Positions 8,538-15,395 of a stretch of DNA of 56,594 nt are shown piece after piece. Source of the stretch: Opacimonas sp040514355. Its GTDB lineage: Bacteria; Pseudomonadota; Gammaproteobacteria; Enterobacterales; Alteromonadaceae. The DNA is taken from positions 1 through 56,594 of the forward strand of contig JBEVCF010000139.1 of assembly GCA_040514355.1 (NCBI GenBank). Direction: 5' to 3'. Position 1 is the first letter of the stretch. Each line of letters begins with the position of its first letter. A program made the translations under genes and the position numbers. The notes under the pieces were generated by a model that saw only the letters and a program-made list of their open reading frames with translations, was not told the DNA's origin and did no database searches.

Positions 8538-9731
8538 TTAGGAACGTTCAATCCCTAATGCAGCAAACACCTCAGGATGAGCAAACCCATCGGCGATTAA
8601 CCCTTGATCTAACTGAAACGCACGTATCGCAGCCCGCGTTTTACTACCAATAATCCCATCTACACCAGAAATATTATAACCTCTGTCTTTGAGTGCACGT
8701 TGCAGGGCTTTGGCCTCAACCATCCTGATTTTAACATTAGCAGGAAATTCAGTAACGATACCTGGCGCATGATTGATTTGTTCGGCGAGCTTACCAACAG
8801 CAATGGCATAAGACTGGGAATTATTCCAGCGCATGATGACCCGGAAATTGTGATAAGCCAAAAACACCGGCCCTCGATAACCCGAAGGTACAATCACGGC
8901 AGCCTCTAAATCAATATCGGGCAAAGGGTGTCCAAACACCGTTTGAACCCCTTGCTTACGCCAAAATGATAAGGGGTGACGTTGATTTTTATCCGCTAAA
9001 CGATAATCAAAATTTTCAGGTAATAGGATTTCTCGTCCCCAACGATAGCCTGCTTGCCAACCTAGTTGATGCAGAAAGTTGGCTGCTGAAGCTAGTGCAT
9101 CACGCTCCGAATTGAACAAATCAATGAGCCCATCCCCATCGCCATCAATCGCATATTGGGCGTAAGTACTCGGCATAAATTGCGTATGCCCCATCGCCCC
9201 TGCCCATGATCCTTTAAGAGTCGACACATCAAGTTGTTGGGTTTGAATGATATCTAATACCGTTAATAGCTCACGGGTGAAAAACGTCTTTCTGCGAGGT
9301 TCACATGCCAAGGTAGACAGTGCGTCAAGGGTTGGGATATTACCTTTATAGTTACCATAATTGGTTTCTAATCCCCAAAAAGCGATTAAGTAGGGACCCG
9401 GTACACCATAGCGATGAGTCAGTTCGCGTAAAAAATCACGATGTTTGGCAAGTAATTCACGGCCTTTGTTGGTTCGCCAATCATTTACCCGCTTGGTATA
9501 ATAATCTTCGAAGGTAGATAAAAACTCTGGCTGACTCTTATCCAGTTGGACTACTTTAGGTCTTTGTTTAGCTTGATCTAAGGTACTTACTAATGTTTGT
9601 TCGGTGATCCCTTGTGACAAAGCCTGTTGGCGAATGTCGTCAACGCATGCAGCAAAATCAATCTCTTTAGCAATAGCAGTGTTGGCGGATAAAGTAGTAA
9701 ACAAACAAAGGGGGAGTAAGAACGCACGCAT
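8538..9731 (-). CDS. mltB: Lytic murein transglycosylase B with peptidoglycan-binding domain
   Basis: The enzyme cleaves the MurNAc-GlcNAc bond of peptidoglycan to form 1,6-anhydro ends. The protein (397 residues) begins with a signal peptide ending near AIAKE; no lipobox Cys is seen, so it is probably soluble periplasmic. The SLT_2 domain has the catalytic Glu in GLETNYG, the GAMGHTQFMPSTY segment and the acidic loop DGDGDGLIDL. A PG_binding_1 repeat occupies the last 60 residues. The two-domain form is common in marine gammaproteobacteria. It sits between phaB and phaZ without an evident functional link. Confidence 0.92.
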   Translation of the reverse strand: MRAFLLPLCLFTTLSANTAIAKEIDFAACVDDIRQQALSQGITEQTLVSTLDQAKQRPKVVQLDKSQPEFLSTFEDYYTKRVNDWRTNKGRELLAKHRDFLRELTHRYGVPGPYLIAFWGLETNYGNYKGNIPTLDALSTLACEPRRKTFFTRELLTVLDIIQTQQLDVSTLKGSWAGAMGHTQFMPSTYAQYAIDGDGDGLIDLFNSERDALASAANFLHQLGWQAGYRWGREILLPENFDYRLADKNQRHPLSFWRKQGVQTVFGHPLPDIDLEAAVIVPSGYRGPVFLAYHNFRVIMRWNNSQSYAIAVGKLAEQINHAPGIVTEFPANVKIRMVEAKALQRALKDRGYNISGVDGIIGSKTRAAIRAFQLDQGLIADGFAHPEVFAALGIERS

Positions 9732-9814
9732 AGATTACAACCTTGTAATGATGATGCATTTATTTAAGCATATTCTAAGTGGAACAACCAAACGGTTTAT
9801 CAAGCGAAGTAAGC

Positions 9815-9850
9815 AGGTAGAGCCCTTAAAATCAAAGCAAAGCTCTACCT
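9815..9850. repeat. Inverted repeat in the phaZ-mltB spacer
   Basis: AGGTAGAGC at 9815-9823 pairs perfectly with GCTCTACCT at 9842-9850, leaving an 18-base loop. It begins 15 bases past the phaZ stop in the direction of transcription. No run of T follows, so it is not a canonical intrinsic terminator; it may protect the 3' end of phaZ mRNA or assist termination. Confidence 0.5.
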
Positions 9851-9865
9851 AATGAAATAAGCTCG

Positions 9866-11089
9866 TTATTTGTCGTAAGTTTGTATAAATTCTGTGATCA
9901 ACGGGCGGATATGTTGACGGAATTTAGAGCCACTGAAAATGCCATAATGCCCTGCGCCCACTTGTACATGGTGCTTACGCATATTCTTAGGAATATTGCT
10001 ACAAATAACTTGCGCGGCCTCAGTTTGTTGCAAACCGCAAATATCGTCATCTGCGCCTTCAACAGTCAATAACGCTGTGTTATCAATAGCGGTAAAGTCG
10101 ACTAATTGACCCTCATAGGTGATTTTACCCTGCGCTAATTCATTGTTTTTGAAGATGCGCTCAATGGTTTCAAGGTAAAACTCTGCAGGGATATCCAGCA
10201 CTGCCATATATTCATCATAGAAAGCACGGAAACGATCACTGTCTTCTTTTTCACCAAACAAGATGTTTTGAAAAAAGTTCATGTACTTTTTGGTGTGCGT
10301 TTCTTGGTTCATCGAGATAAATCCACCGAGTTGCATAAAACCAGGGTACACTTTGCGACCTTGACCAGGATAACCATACGGTACTTCCATAATGGCGATA
10401 TTTTCAAACCAGCTCATTGGCCGTTCATGCGCGAAAGTATTGACTCGAGTTGGGTTTTTGGTTGGGTCAATCGGTCCTGCCATTAATGTCAGTGATTTGG
10501 GCGTCGCAGCATCTTTGCGCTCGGCTAAGATGGCTGTTGCGATTAATGCCTGTACGGTCGGTTGACAAATCGCAATTAAATGCGTGTCAGGCCCTAAAAA
10601 TTGCATAAATTCAATCAGGTATCGGACATAGCAATCAAAAGAGAAGGGGCCTTCTGCTAAAGGTACTTCTCGCGCATCAGCCCAATCGGTAATGTACACC
10701 TCATGGTCGGGCAATAACGCCTCAACCGTACCTTTGAGCAACGTTGCGAAATGCCCTGATAGAGGCGCAACTAACAACACTTTGTGGTTGTCAGATTTAC
10801 CTACGCGATTAAAGTGGATCAAATCACAAAACGGTTTGGACAAGACGGTTTCTTCTTTTACTAAGTAAGTACGGTTGTCACACACTATTTCATCAATATT
10901 AAAGCCCAGTTTTTCATAACGACGGGTCAAACGCATCATCGTCTCAAGCGTTGCATTACTGACTCGTCCGGCCCAAGTATAGGCAAACGGATTAGTCGGG
11001 TGGGTACTAATATCATTGATTAAACTAAAACCTTCGTGCATGAAGTGTGCACCGCGGGACAAGAAGTCATAGGCCTGATAGTTATTCAT
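9866..11089 (-). CDS. phaZ: Intracellular polyhydroxyalkanoate depolymerase
   Basis: PhaZ mobilises granule-bound PHB in the cytoplasm. The 407-residue protein belongs to the short-chain-length intracellular PhaZ type of Cupriavidus, whose lipase box carries Cys in place of Ser: here AICQPTV, with Cys near residue 175. The APLSGHFATLL and ITDWADAR segments are also characteristic, and no signal peptide is seen. ATG at 11089 follows AAGGAGAA and is preferred over an upstream start 13 codons away. It lies downstream of two phasin genes; a strong terminator hairpin in the gap probably lowers its expression relative to them. Confidence 0.93.
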   Translation of the reverse strand: MNNYQAYDFLSRGAHFMHEGFSLINDISTHPTNPFAYTWAGRVSNATLETMMRLTRRYEKLGFNIDEIVCDNRTYLVKEETVLSKPFCDLIHFNRVGKSDNHKVLLVAPLSGHFATLLKGTVEALLPDHEVYITDWADAREVPLAEGPFSFDCYVRYLIEFMQFLGPDTHLIAICQPTVQALIATAILAERKDAATPKSLTLMAGPIDPTKNPTRVNTFAHERPMSWFENIAIMEVPYGYPGQGRKVYPGFMQLGGFISMNQETHTKKYMNFFQNILFGEKEDSDRFRAFYDEYMAVLDIPAEFYLETIERIFKNNELAQGKITYEGQLVDFTAIDNTALLTVEGADDDICGLQQTEAAQVICSNIPKNMRKHHVQVGAGHYGIFSGSKFRQHIRPLITEFIQTYDK

Positions 11090-11136
11090 TGGGTTCTCCT
11101 TGACTAAGACACTCGAGAGTGAATACAACGGTCAGA

Positions 11137-11181
11137 AACAAAAACACTTCGGGTTCCTAGAAAAGGGACCTCGAAGTGTTT
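11137..11181 (-). terminator. Strong intrinsic terminator between phasin gene and phaZ
   Basis: Arms 11142-11157 and 11165-11181 form a stem of about 15 pairs (perfect over the outer AAACACTTCG, imperfect further in), and on the minus strand the stem is followed by TTTTTGTTT. It lies 15 bases after the small phasin stop and ends about 50 bases before the phaZ start. phaZ would therefore be made by read-through or from an unseen promoter. Confidence 0.85.
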
Positions 11182-11195
11182 GGTAGAGGTCTTAC

Positions 11196-11546
11196 TTATT
11201 TTGCAGTAGCAGCTGCAGCAACTTTGCTTGAGAACTCTTCAGACGTTGCTTTGATCAGGTCAGTTGCTTGTTTTTGAGCAGCTGTGATCACTTCATACGT
11301 TTCTTTAGCAGCGTCAGTTACCGTTTCTTGTAAACCTTCAACGTAAGCTTTTTGAGTTTCAGCAAGGCTCATCACGTCTTTTTGTTGAGCAGCTGATTCT
11401 ACGAAAGACATGCCGTCGTTAAGTAAAGTAGAGAATAATGCATTTTGCTTCTCAGCGATGTCTTGTAATGTAGACATGTTCAAAGATGCTAATTCTGTTA
11501 CTGGTTTCATTGACTCTTTAAGTTGTACGTTTAATTGTTCAAACAT
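11196..11546 (-). CDS. phaP: Phasin family protein, short form
   Basis: Phasins are amphipathic helical proteins that coat PHB granules and control their number and size. This 116-residue protein is almost all predicted helix, without Cys or Trp, and has the usual alternation of hydrophobic and charged residues, with FSTLLNDGMSFVESAAQ in the middle. An Ala-rich C terminus (AAAATAK) closes it. It follows the longer phasin by 34 bases, with a GGAGAA site before the ATG, so the two are probably co-transcribed from the promoter at 12261-12290. Confidence 0.85.
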   Translation of the reverse strand: MFEQLNVQLKESMKPVTELASLNMSTLQDIAEKQNALFSTLLNDGMSFVESAAQQKDVMSLAETQKAYVEGLQETVTDAAKETYEVITAAQKQATDLIKATSEEFSSKVAAAATAK

Positions 11547-11580
11547 GGTATTTCTCCGTTAATTAAAATAGTGATATAAC

Positions 11581-12201
11581 TTATTTCGCTGCAGCTTTTG
11601 CTGGAGTCGAAGATTTTGTTTCCGGAGCAACACGAGGTTGTGCTGCTGGTGTTTTTTCTGCTTTTACTTGAGCGGTTTTGACTGCAGGTTTCTCAGCTGG
11701 TTTTGCTTCCGCTTTTGGCGCTGCTTTTTTTGCCGCTTTTTTGGCGGGCTGCTTAGCGGCTGGTTTTGCTTTTACCGGTGCGGCTTCTGCTTTTGGCTCA
11801 GCTGCTTTTTTCGCTTCAGGCTGTGCCGCTGGTTTTGCAACAGGTGCAACTTTGGCAACTTCTTTGGCTAATTCTTGCGCATTCGGCAAATCTTCTAAAG
11901 AAGACTTTAATACCGCAGCGTATTCGTCACGCAGTTTGTTAACGTGGCCGTAGGTTGCTTTCGATGCATGGGCAAAACGATCTTTAACCGATTCTGCATA
12001 GGCAGTTTGTGCTGCGACAAAACCTTTTACTTCGGTTTGTACACTGAGTGATTCAACATACTTAACACTGTCAGCCATAAAGCCGGTAAAGAATTCAGTT
12101 TGCTGTTGTGAAAAAGTTTCTAAAGCTTTTGTGTTTAACGCGAACAACGACCCCATAGGTTGCGAAGATTTCTTGACTTGCTCTGTGAATTTACCAAACA
12201 T
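11581..12201 (-). CDS. Phasin with Ala/Lys/Pro-rich basic tail
   Basis: Residues 1 to about 115 form a phasin domain similar in layout to the neighbour (MFGKFTEQVKK start, FFTGFMADSVKYVESL). From about 118 to 206 the sequence is low complexity: Ala, Lys, Pro and some Glu, with repeats such as KKAAKKAAPKAE. Such histone H1-like tails are known in PhaF-type phasins, where they bind DNA and help share granules between daughter cells; that role is inferred here. ATG at 12201 follows AAGGAAAG. It is first in the phasin transcript. Confidence 0.85.
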   Translation of the reverse strand: MFGKFTEQVKKSSQPMGSLFALNTKALETFSQQQTEFFTGFMADSVKYVESLSVQTEVKGFVAAQTAYAESVKDRFAHASKATYGHVNKLRDEYAAVLKSSLEDLPNAQELAKEVAKVAPVAKPAAQPEAKKAAEPKAEAAPVKAKPAAKQPAKKAAKKAAPKAEAKPAEKPAVKTAQVKAEKTPAAQPRVAPETKSSTPAKAAAK

Positions 12202-12233
12202 GACGCTTTCCTTAATCAATTTTGACTCGTTTT

Positions 12234-12246
12234 GTTGCACTGCAAC
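12234..12246. promoter_or_regulatory. Palindromic operator downstream of the phasin promoter (probable PhaR site)
   Basis: GTTGCACTGCAAC is a perfect 6+1+6 palindrome. Relative to the promoter at 12261-12290 it covers about +8 to +20, a position where a bound protein would block transcription. Its core TGCACTGCA is repeated in the phaR promoter, and PhaR proteins are known to bind TGC-rich palindromic DNA near phasin genes. Confidence 0.6.
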
Positions 12247-12260
12247 ATTTGTATGGTGTA

Positions 12261-12290
12261 ACTATAGTGGATTGGTTAAAGAATAGTCAA
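12261..12290 (-). promoter_or_regulatory. Sigma-70 promoter of the phasin operon
   Basis: On the minus strand TTGACT (12290-12285) and TATAGT (12266-12261) are separated by 18 bases, a strong match to both boxes. The start point would fall near 12254, about 53 bases before the ATG at 12201. Palindromic sites flank it on both sides. Confidence 0.75.
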
Positions 12291-12299
12291 GTGAAAAAT

Positions 12300-12312
12300 G
12301 TTGCGCCGCAAC
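12300..12312. promoter_or_regulatory. Second palindromic operator upstream of the phasin promoter
   Basis: GTTGCGCCGCAAC is a perfect palindrome of the same form as the one at 12234-12246, differing only in the central bases. The centres are 66 bases apart, close to six helical turns, with the promoter between them. Its place at about -46 to -58 fits a looped repressor pair. Confidence 0.55.
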
Positions 12313-12453
12313 AAAAAAGAAGGTGTTTTTATGTTGGTGATTGTTTTTATTGAGTTTTAAAATTTGTGCGGTGCGCAAAAAATGAGGCTTGAATGATTTG
12401 ATAAGTAGATGTACAGCCATTATTTACTGACCGTCCTAATCGTCTCTATTGAG

Positions 12454-12909
12454 TTAGCCATGACAGCGCTTAAACTTTTTGTCGCTACCACAAAAACACA
12501 CAGCATTGCGTTCGTGTTTAACCACGCCGCTATCAGGTTGGATGTCACCGGTGGTATAGCGCCATTCGCCTTGTTCCTGAACAAATTCTGAGAGTTCATG
12601 CAACATATACAGTTCGTTTTGTACTCGGTAATAAGCTTTAAAACGCACCGAGTTCGCTGTACTGGCTTCAACCGCAAGATGTAACCATTCCGTGGTATCC
12701 GCATCTTGCGCGAGGTCGGTCAAGGAAAAATCGACTTGCTGTGCTTTGGCATAGGTATGTAAAACATAAGCGAATTGTTGCAAGGCGTAGGCGCTGTATC
12801 GAGAACGCATGAGCGCTTCAGCACTTGACGCAGATATTTTGCCTTTGTGTAGCGGCTGACAACATGTGCGGTATAGTTTGCCACTGCAGCAAGGACAGAG
12901 TTCACTCAT
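12454..12909 (-). CDS. ychJ: YchJ family protein with two SEC-C zinc motifs
   Basis: The 151-residue protein has a Cys cluster at each end: CPCCSG..YRTCC at residues 5-17 and CFCGSDKKFKRCHG at the C terminus, both SEC-C-like zinc-binding motifs. Between them lies an NTF2-like YchJ domain (SAEALMRSRYSAYA). The biochemical role of the family is not known. It begins inside the end of phaR (8-base overlap), so the two are translationally coupled, but a link to PHB cannot be claimed from this alone. Confidence 0.85.
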   Translation of the reverse strand: MSELCPCCSGKLYRTCCQPLHKGKISASSAEALMRSRYSAYALQQFAYVLHTYAKAQQVDFSLTDLAQDADTTEWLHLAVEASTANSVRFKAYYRVQNELYMLHELSEFVQEQGEWRYTTGDIQPDSGVVKHERNAVCFCGSDKKFKRCHG

Positions 12910-13336
12910 CTTTAGGTTGGTCTTTTTTGTGCGGTTGCCAAGCCTGCATGTTGGATTCCATCATTTTGGTAAACAAACCCAGCGGTGAGTTGTCGACCAT
13001 GGTTTTCATCATGCCTTGCATTTGATCTTGTTGCTCCATGAAAGACACTAACGATTGTTCCAAATACTGGCGCAGTACAGGTTGCATATCCGAATCATAA
13101 AACCGGATCAGTTGACGCAATAATTTATCGGTTAACAATGATTGGGCTTGGTTGGTTTCGGATTCGCTGATAATTTGCAACAAAACCGATTTGGTGATCA
13201 CTTCTTTCGTCTTTGAATCAATGATTTCAAATTCTACGCGCTCGTTGATCAGGTCTTTGATATCTTCCAAATTGATATAGGCACTTTTACTGGTATCGTA
13301 TAGACGTCGATTGGGGTATTTTTTGATAGTAATCAC
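12902..13336 (-). CDS. phaR: PHB synthesis repressor PhaR
   Basis: PhaR binds both DNA and PHB; growing granules titrate it away and release phasin genes. The 144-residue protein opens with the signature IKKYPNRRLYDTSKSAYINLEDI (N-terminal PHB/PHA accumulation regulator DNA-binding domain, about 1-60) followed by a PHB_acc domain and a short charged tail with Met/Gln-rich stretch (about 105-125). Start is GTG behind AAGGAAC. A promoter with a likely self-operator precedes it, separate from phaC. Confidence 0.93.
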   Translation of the reverse strand: MITIKKYPNRRLYDTSKSAYINLEDIKDLINERVEFEIIDSKTKEVITKSVLLQIISESETNQAQSLLTDKLLRQLIRFYDSDMQPVLRQYLEQSLVSFMEQQDQMQGMMKTMVDNSPLGLFTKMMESNMQAWQPHKKDQPKDE

Positions 13337-13362
13337 GATTGTTCCTTGATAAAGACCCCCTT

Positions 13363-13391
13363 AGCATAAATGATGCACTGCACAATTTCAA
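13363..13391 (-). promoter_or_regulatory. phaR promoter with embedded TGCACTGCA operator
   Basis: On the minus strand TTGAAA (13391-13386) and TATGCT (13368-13363) are 17 bases apart. The 9-base palindrome TGCACTGCA (13374-13382) lies wholly in the spacer and matches the core of the phasin operator. A protein bound here would exclude RNA polymerase, so negative self-control of phaR is the simple reading. Confidence 0.6.
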
Positions 13392-13402
13392 AATAAAAGC
13401 AT

Positions 13403-13427
13403 AAAAAAGGCCACTGATGTGGCCTTT
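13403..13427 (-). terminator. Intrinsic terminator after phaC
   Basis: A 9-base perfect stem AAAGGCCAC/GTGGCCTTT with a 4-base loop ends in a run of T on the minus strand. It begins 17 bases past the phaC stop and separates phaC from the phaR promoter. Confidence 0.85.
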
Positions 13428-13443
13428 GATAACTATTTGTATA

Positions 13444-15228
13444 CTAGTCTAAACGCTTCAACACGTACTGGCCTGGAGCTGGATATAAGGCTGGATAATC
13501 CTTGTGTGTACCAGGGGTAAGGGCTTTGGTTTGCTTGCCAGACTTATCGGCTAACCATTTGTACCAGTCACCCCACCAGCTACCTTCGTGCTGCTGTGCA
13601 CCCGCAAACCAAGCTTCGGCGTCAGAGCCTAACTCAGGGTTCAACCAATGGGGATATTTACCGCCTTCAATCGGATTGATGACACCTGCCAAGTGGCCAG
13701 AACCGGCTAACACAAAGCGCACATCACCACTTACGTGTTGCATGCTGTTGTAGGCAGATTGCCACAACACGATGTGGTCAGCGATGGTTGCAATAGAATA
13801 AACTGGAACATCGATGTTCTTTAAATCAATACCAATGCCGTCGATTTCGAATGCACCGGGTTCAATGAGTTTATTATCCCAGTATGTAGTGCGTAGATAC
13901 TGCTTGTAACAGGCACCAGTGATGTTAGTAGAATCGGAGTTCCAGTATAGAATATCAAAAGGTGCGGGGTCTTTGCCTTGTAAGTAGTTTTTAATGAAGA
14001 ACGACCAAAACAGGCTGTTTTCACGTAACAAACTAAATGACAGACCTAAAATACGGCCATCAAATATCCCTTTGACTTCGGCATTTTGCTCCAGGACTTT
14101 GAGCATATCTTCCGTTAAGTAGTTACCAATCTCACCTGGCTCAGCAAAATCTAATAGGGTCGTAAATAAAGTCAACGAACCCACTCGCGTATCCCCTTGT
14201 GCACGCAAATACGCTGTGGTCACAGAACTTAGCGTACCACCGACGCAGAAGCCCGTTAAGTTTACGTCTTTGGCTTTAGTGATATCGCAAACGACATCAA
14301 GCGCAACGATGGGGCCGAGTTTCATGTAGTCAGTAAAGTCTTTATCGCTCAAATTGGCTTCAGGGTTCACCCACGAGATCATAAATACTTCATGACCCGC
14401 TTCTAATAAACCGCGCACCATGGATTTTTGTTGGTCCAAATCCAGTACGTAGTATTTGTTAATAAACGGAGGGGTAAACAATAGGGGACGACTAAAGGTT
14501 TTCTCTGTTTTCGGGCGATAGTGAATCAATTCCATCATTTCATTTTGGAACACCACTTCGCCAGGGGTATTCGCGAGGTTTTCACCAACTGTAAACGCAT
14601 CGGGGTCTGTTTGGGTGATTTTGAATGCCTCAATGGGACTTTTTTCCAAATCCGCCATGAAGTTTTGCATGCCTTTGAGGATGCTTTCACCATTGGTTTT
14701 GAGCAATTCTTCACATACTTCTGGGTTGGTCAGCACATAATTCGTTGGCGATACCGAGTTGATGTATTGACGCGTGTAAAACTTGATTTGTTCCCCGGTT
14801 TTACGATCCTTAAATGACATCGCATCAACGACACTTTCAAGCATTTGGGAATTCAACAAATACGCCTGTTTCATGTAGTTAAATACCGGGTTTTCTGACC
14901 ATTCATCGTGTTTAAAACGGTGGTCACCACGGCCTTCACTGACGACAGGCTCAAATTTTTCGCCCATCATGGCTTGGCTAGCTTGTTGCCATAATGCGGT
15001 TTGCTGTTCCATGAAATACATTTGTGATTGCAGTAATTTGGACGAATCAATCTCGATTTCATCCGATAGCAAAGACAAGAGTTTATTAGGGTCAAACATG
15101 GAAGTGAGGTTATCGCCTTGCCCACCGTCTTTGGCTTGTTTGCACAGTACATCTTGTACCATAGCGTTGAATACTTGTGAGTATTTTTGAATATTTTGTA
15201 GGATCTGGTCTTGCTCATTGTGTCCCAT
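13444..15228 (-). CDS. phaC: Class I polyhydroxyalkanoate synthase
   Basis: PhaC polymerises (R)-3-hydroxyacyl-CoA into PHA at the granule surface. The 594-residue length fits class I, which works without a PhaE or PhaR subunit. The lipase-like box GFCVGG holds the catalytic Cys near residue 328; the expected Asp (in IADHI) and His (in GSGHLAG) follow, as does the PFDILYWN segment. The N-terminal 100 residues are variable, as usual. The ATG follows AAGGAAAG. No phaA or phaB is in this transcription unit; phaB lies 6 kb away. Confidence 0.95.
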   Translation of the reverse strand: MGHNEQDQILQNIQKYSQVFNAMVQDVLCKQAKDGGQGDNLTSMFDPNKLLSLLSDEIEIDSSKLLQSQMYFMEQQTALWQQASQAMMGEKFEPVVSEGRGDHRFKHDEWSENPVFNYMKQAYLLNSQMLESVVDAMSFKDRKTGEQIKFYTRQYINSVSPTNYVLTNPEVCEELLKTNGESILKGMQNFMADLEKSPIEAFKITQTDPDAFTVGENLANTPGEVVFQNEMMELIHYRPKTEKTFSRPLLFTPPFINKYYVLDLDQQKSMVRGLLEAGHEVFMISWVNPEANLSDKDFTDYMKLGPIVALDVVCDITKAKDVNLTGFCVGGTLSSVTTAYLRAQGDTRVGSLTLFTTLLDFAEPGEIGNYLTEDMLKVLEQNAEVKGIFDGRILGLSFSLLRENSLFWSFFIKNYLQGKDPAPFDILYWNSDSTNITGACYKQYLRTTYWDNKLIEPGAFEIDGIGIDLKNIDVPVYSIATIADHIVLWQSAYNSMQHVSGDVRFVLAGSGHLAGVINPIEGGKYPHWLNPELGSDAEAWFAGAQQHEGSWWGDWYKWLADKSGKQTKALTPGTHKDYPALYPAPGQYVLKRLD

Positions 15229-15395
15229 GGTCTTTCCTTGCCCTGTTCAAATGTGCGAAGTGTTCATAGTAATTTTGCGGTGAATAATTGTCCAGTGAGG
15301 TTAGACTAGAGTGGTAGTAAGATAGATGAAACCAAGGACTTTGAGCGGGATGCGACTCAACCCCCTGGTTTAGGTATGCATATTTGACGTTTAAC

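Noticed and set aside
11638..11953. Two plus-strand frames rich in Cys/Phe or Ala/Phe opposite the phasin tail
   Set aside because: They are complements of the repetitive Ala/Lys/Pro codons of the phasin and have no motif of their own.
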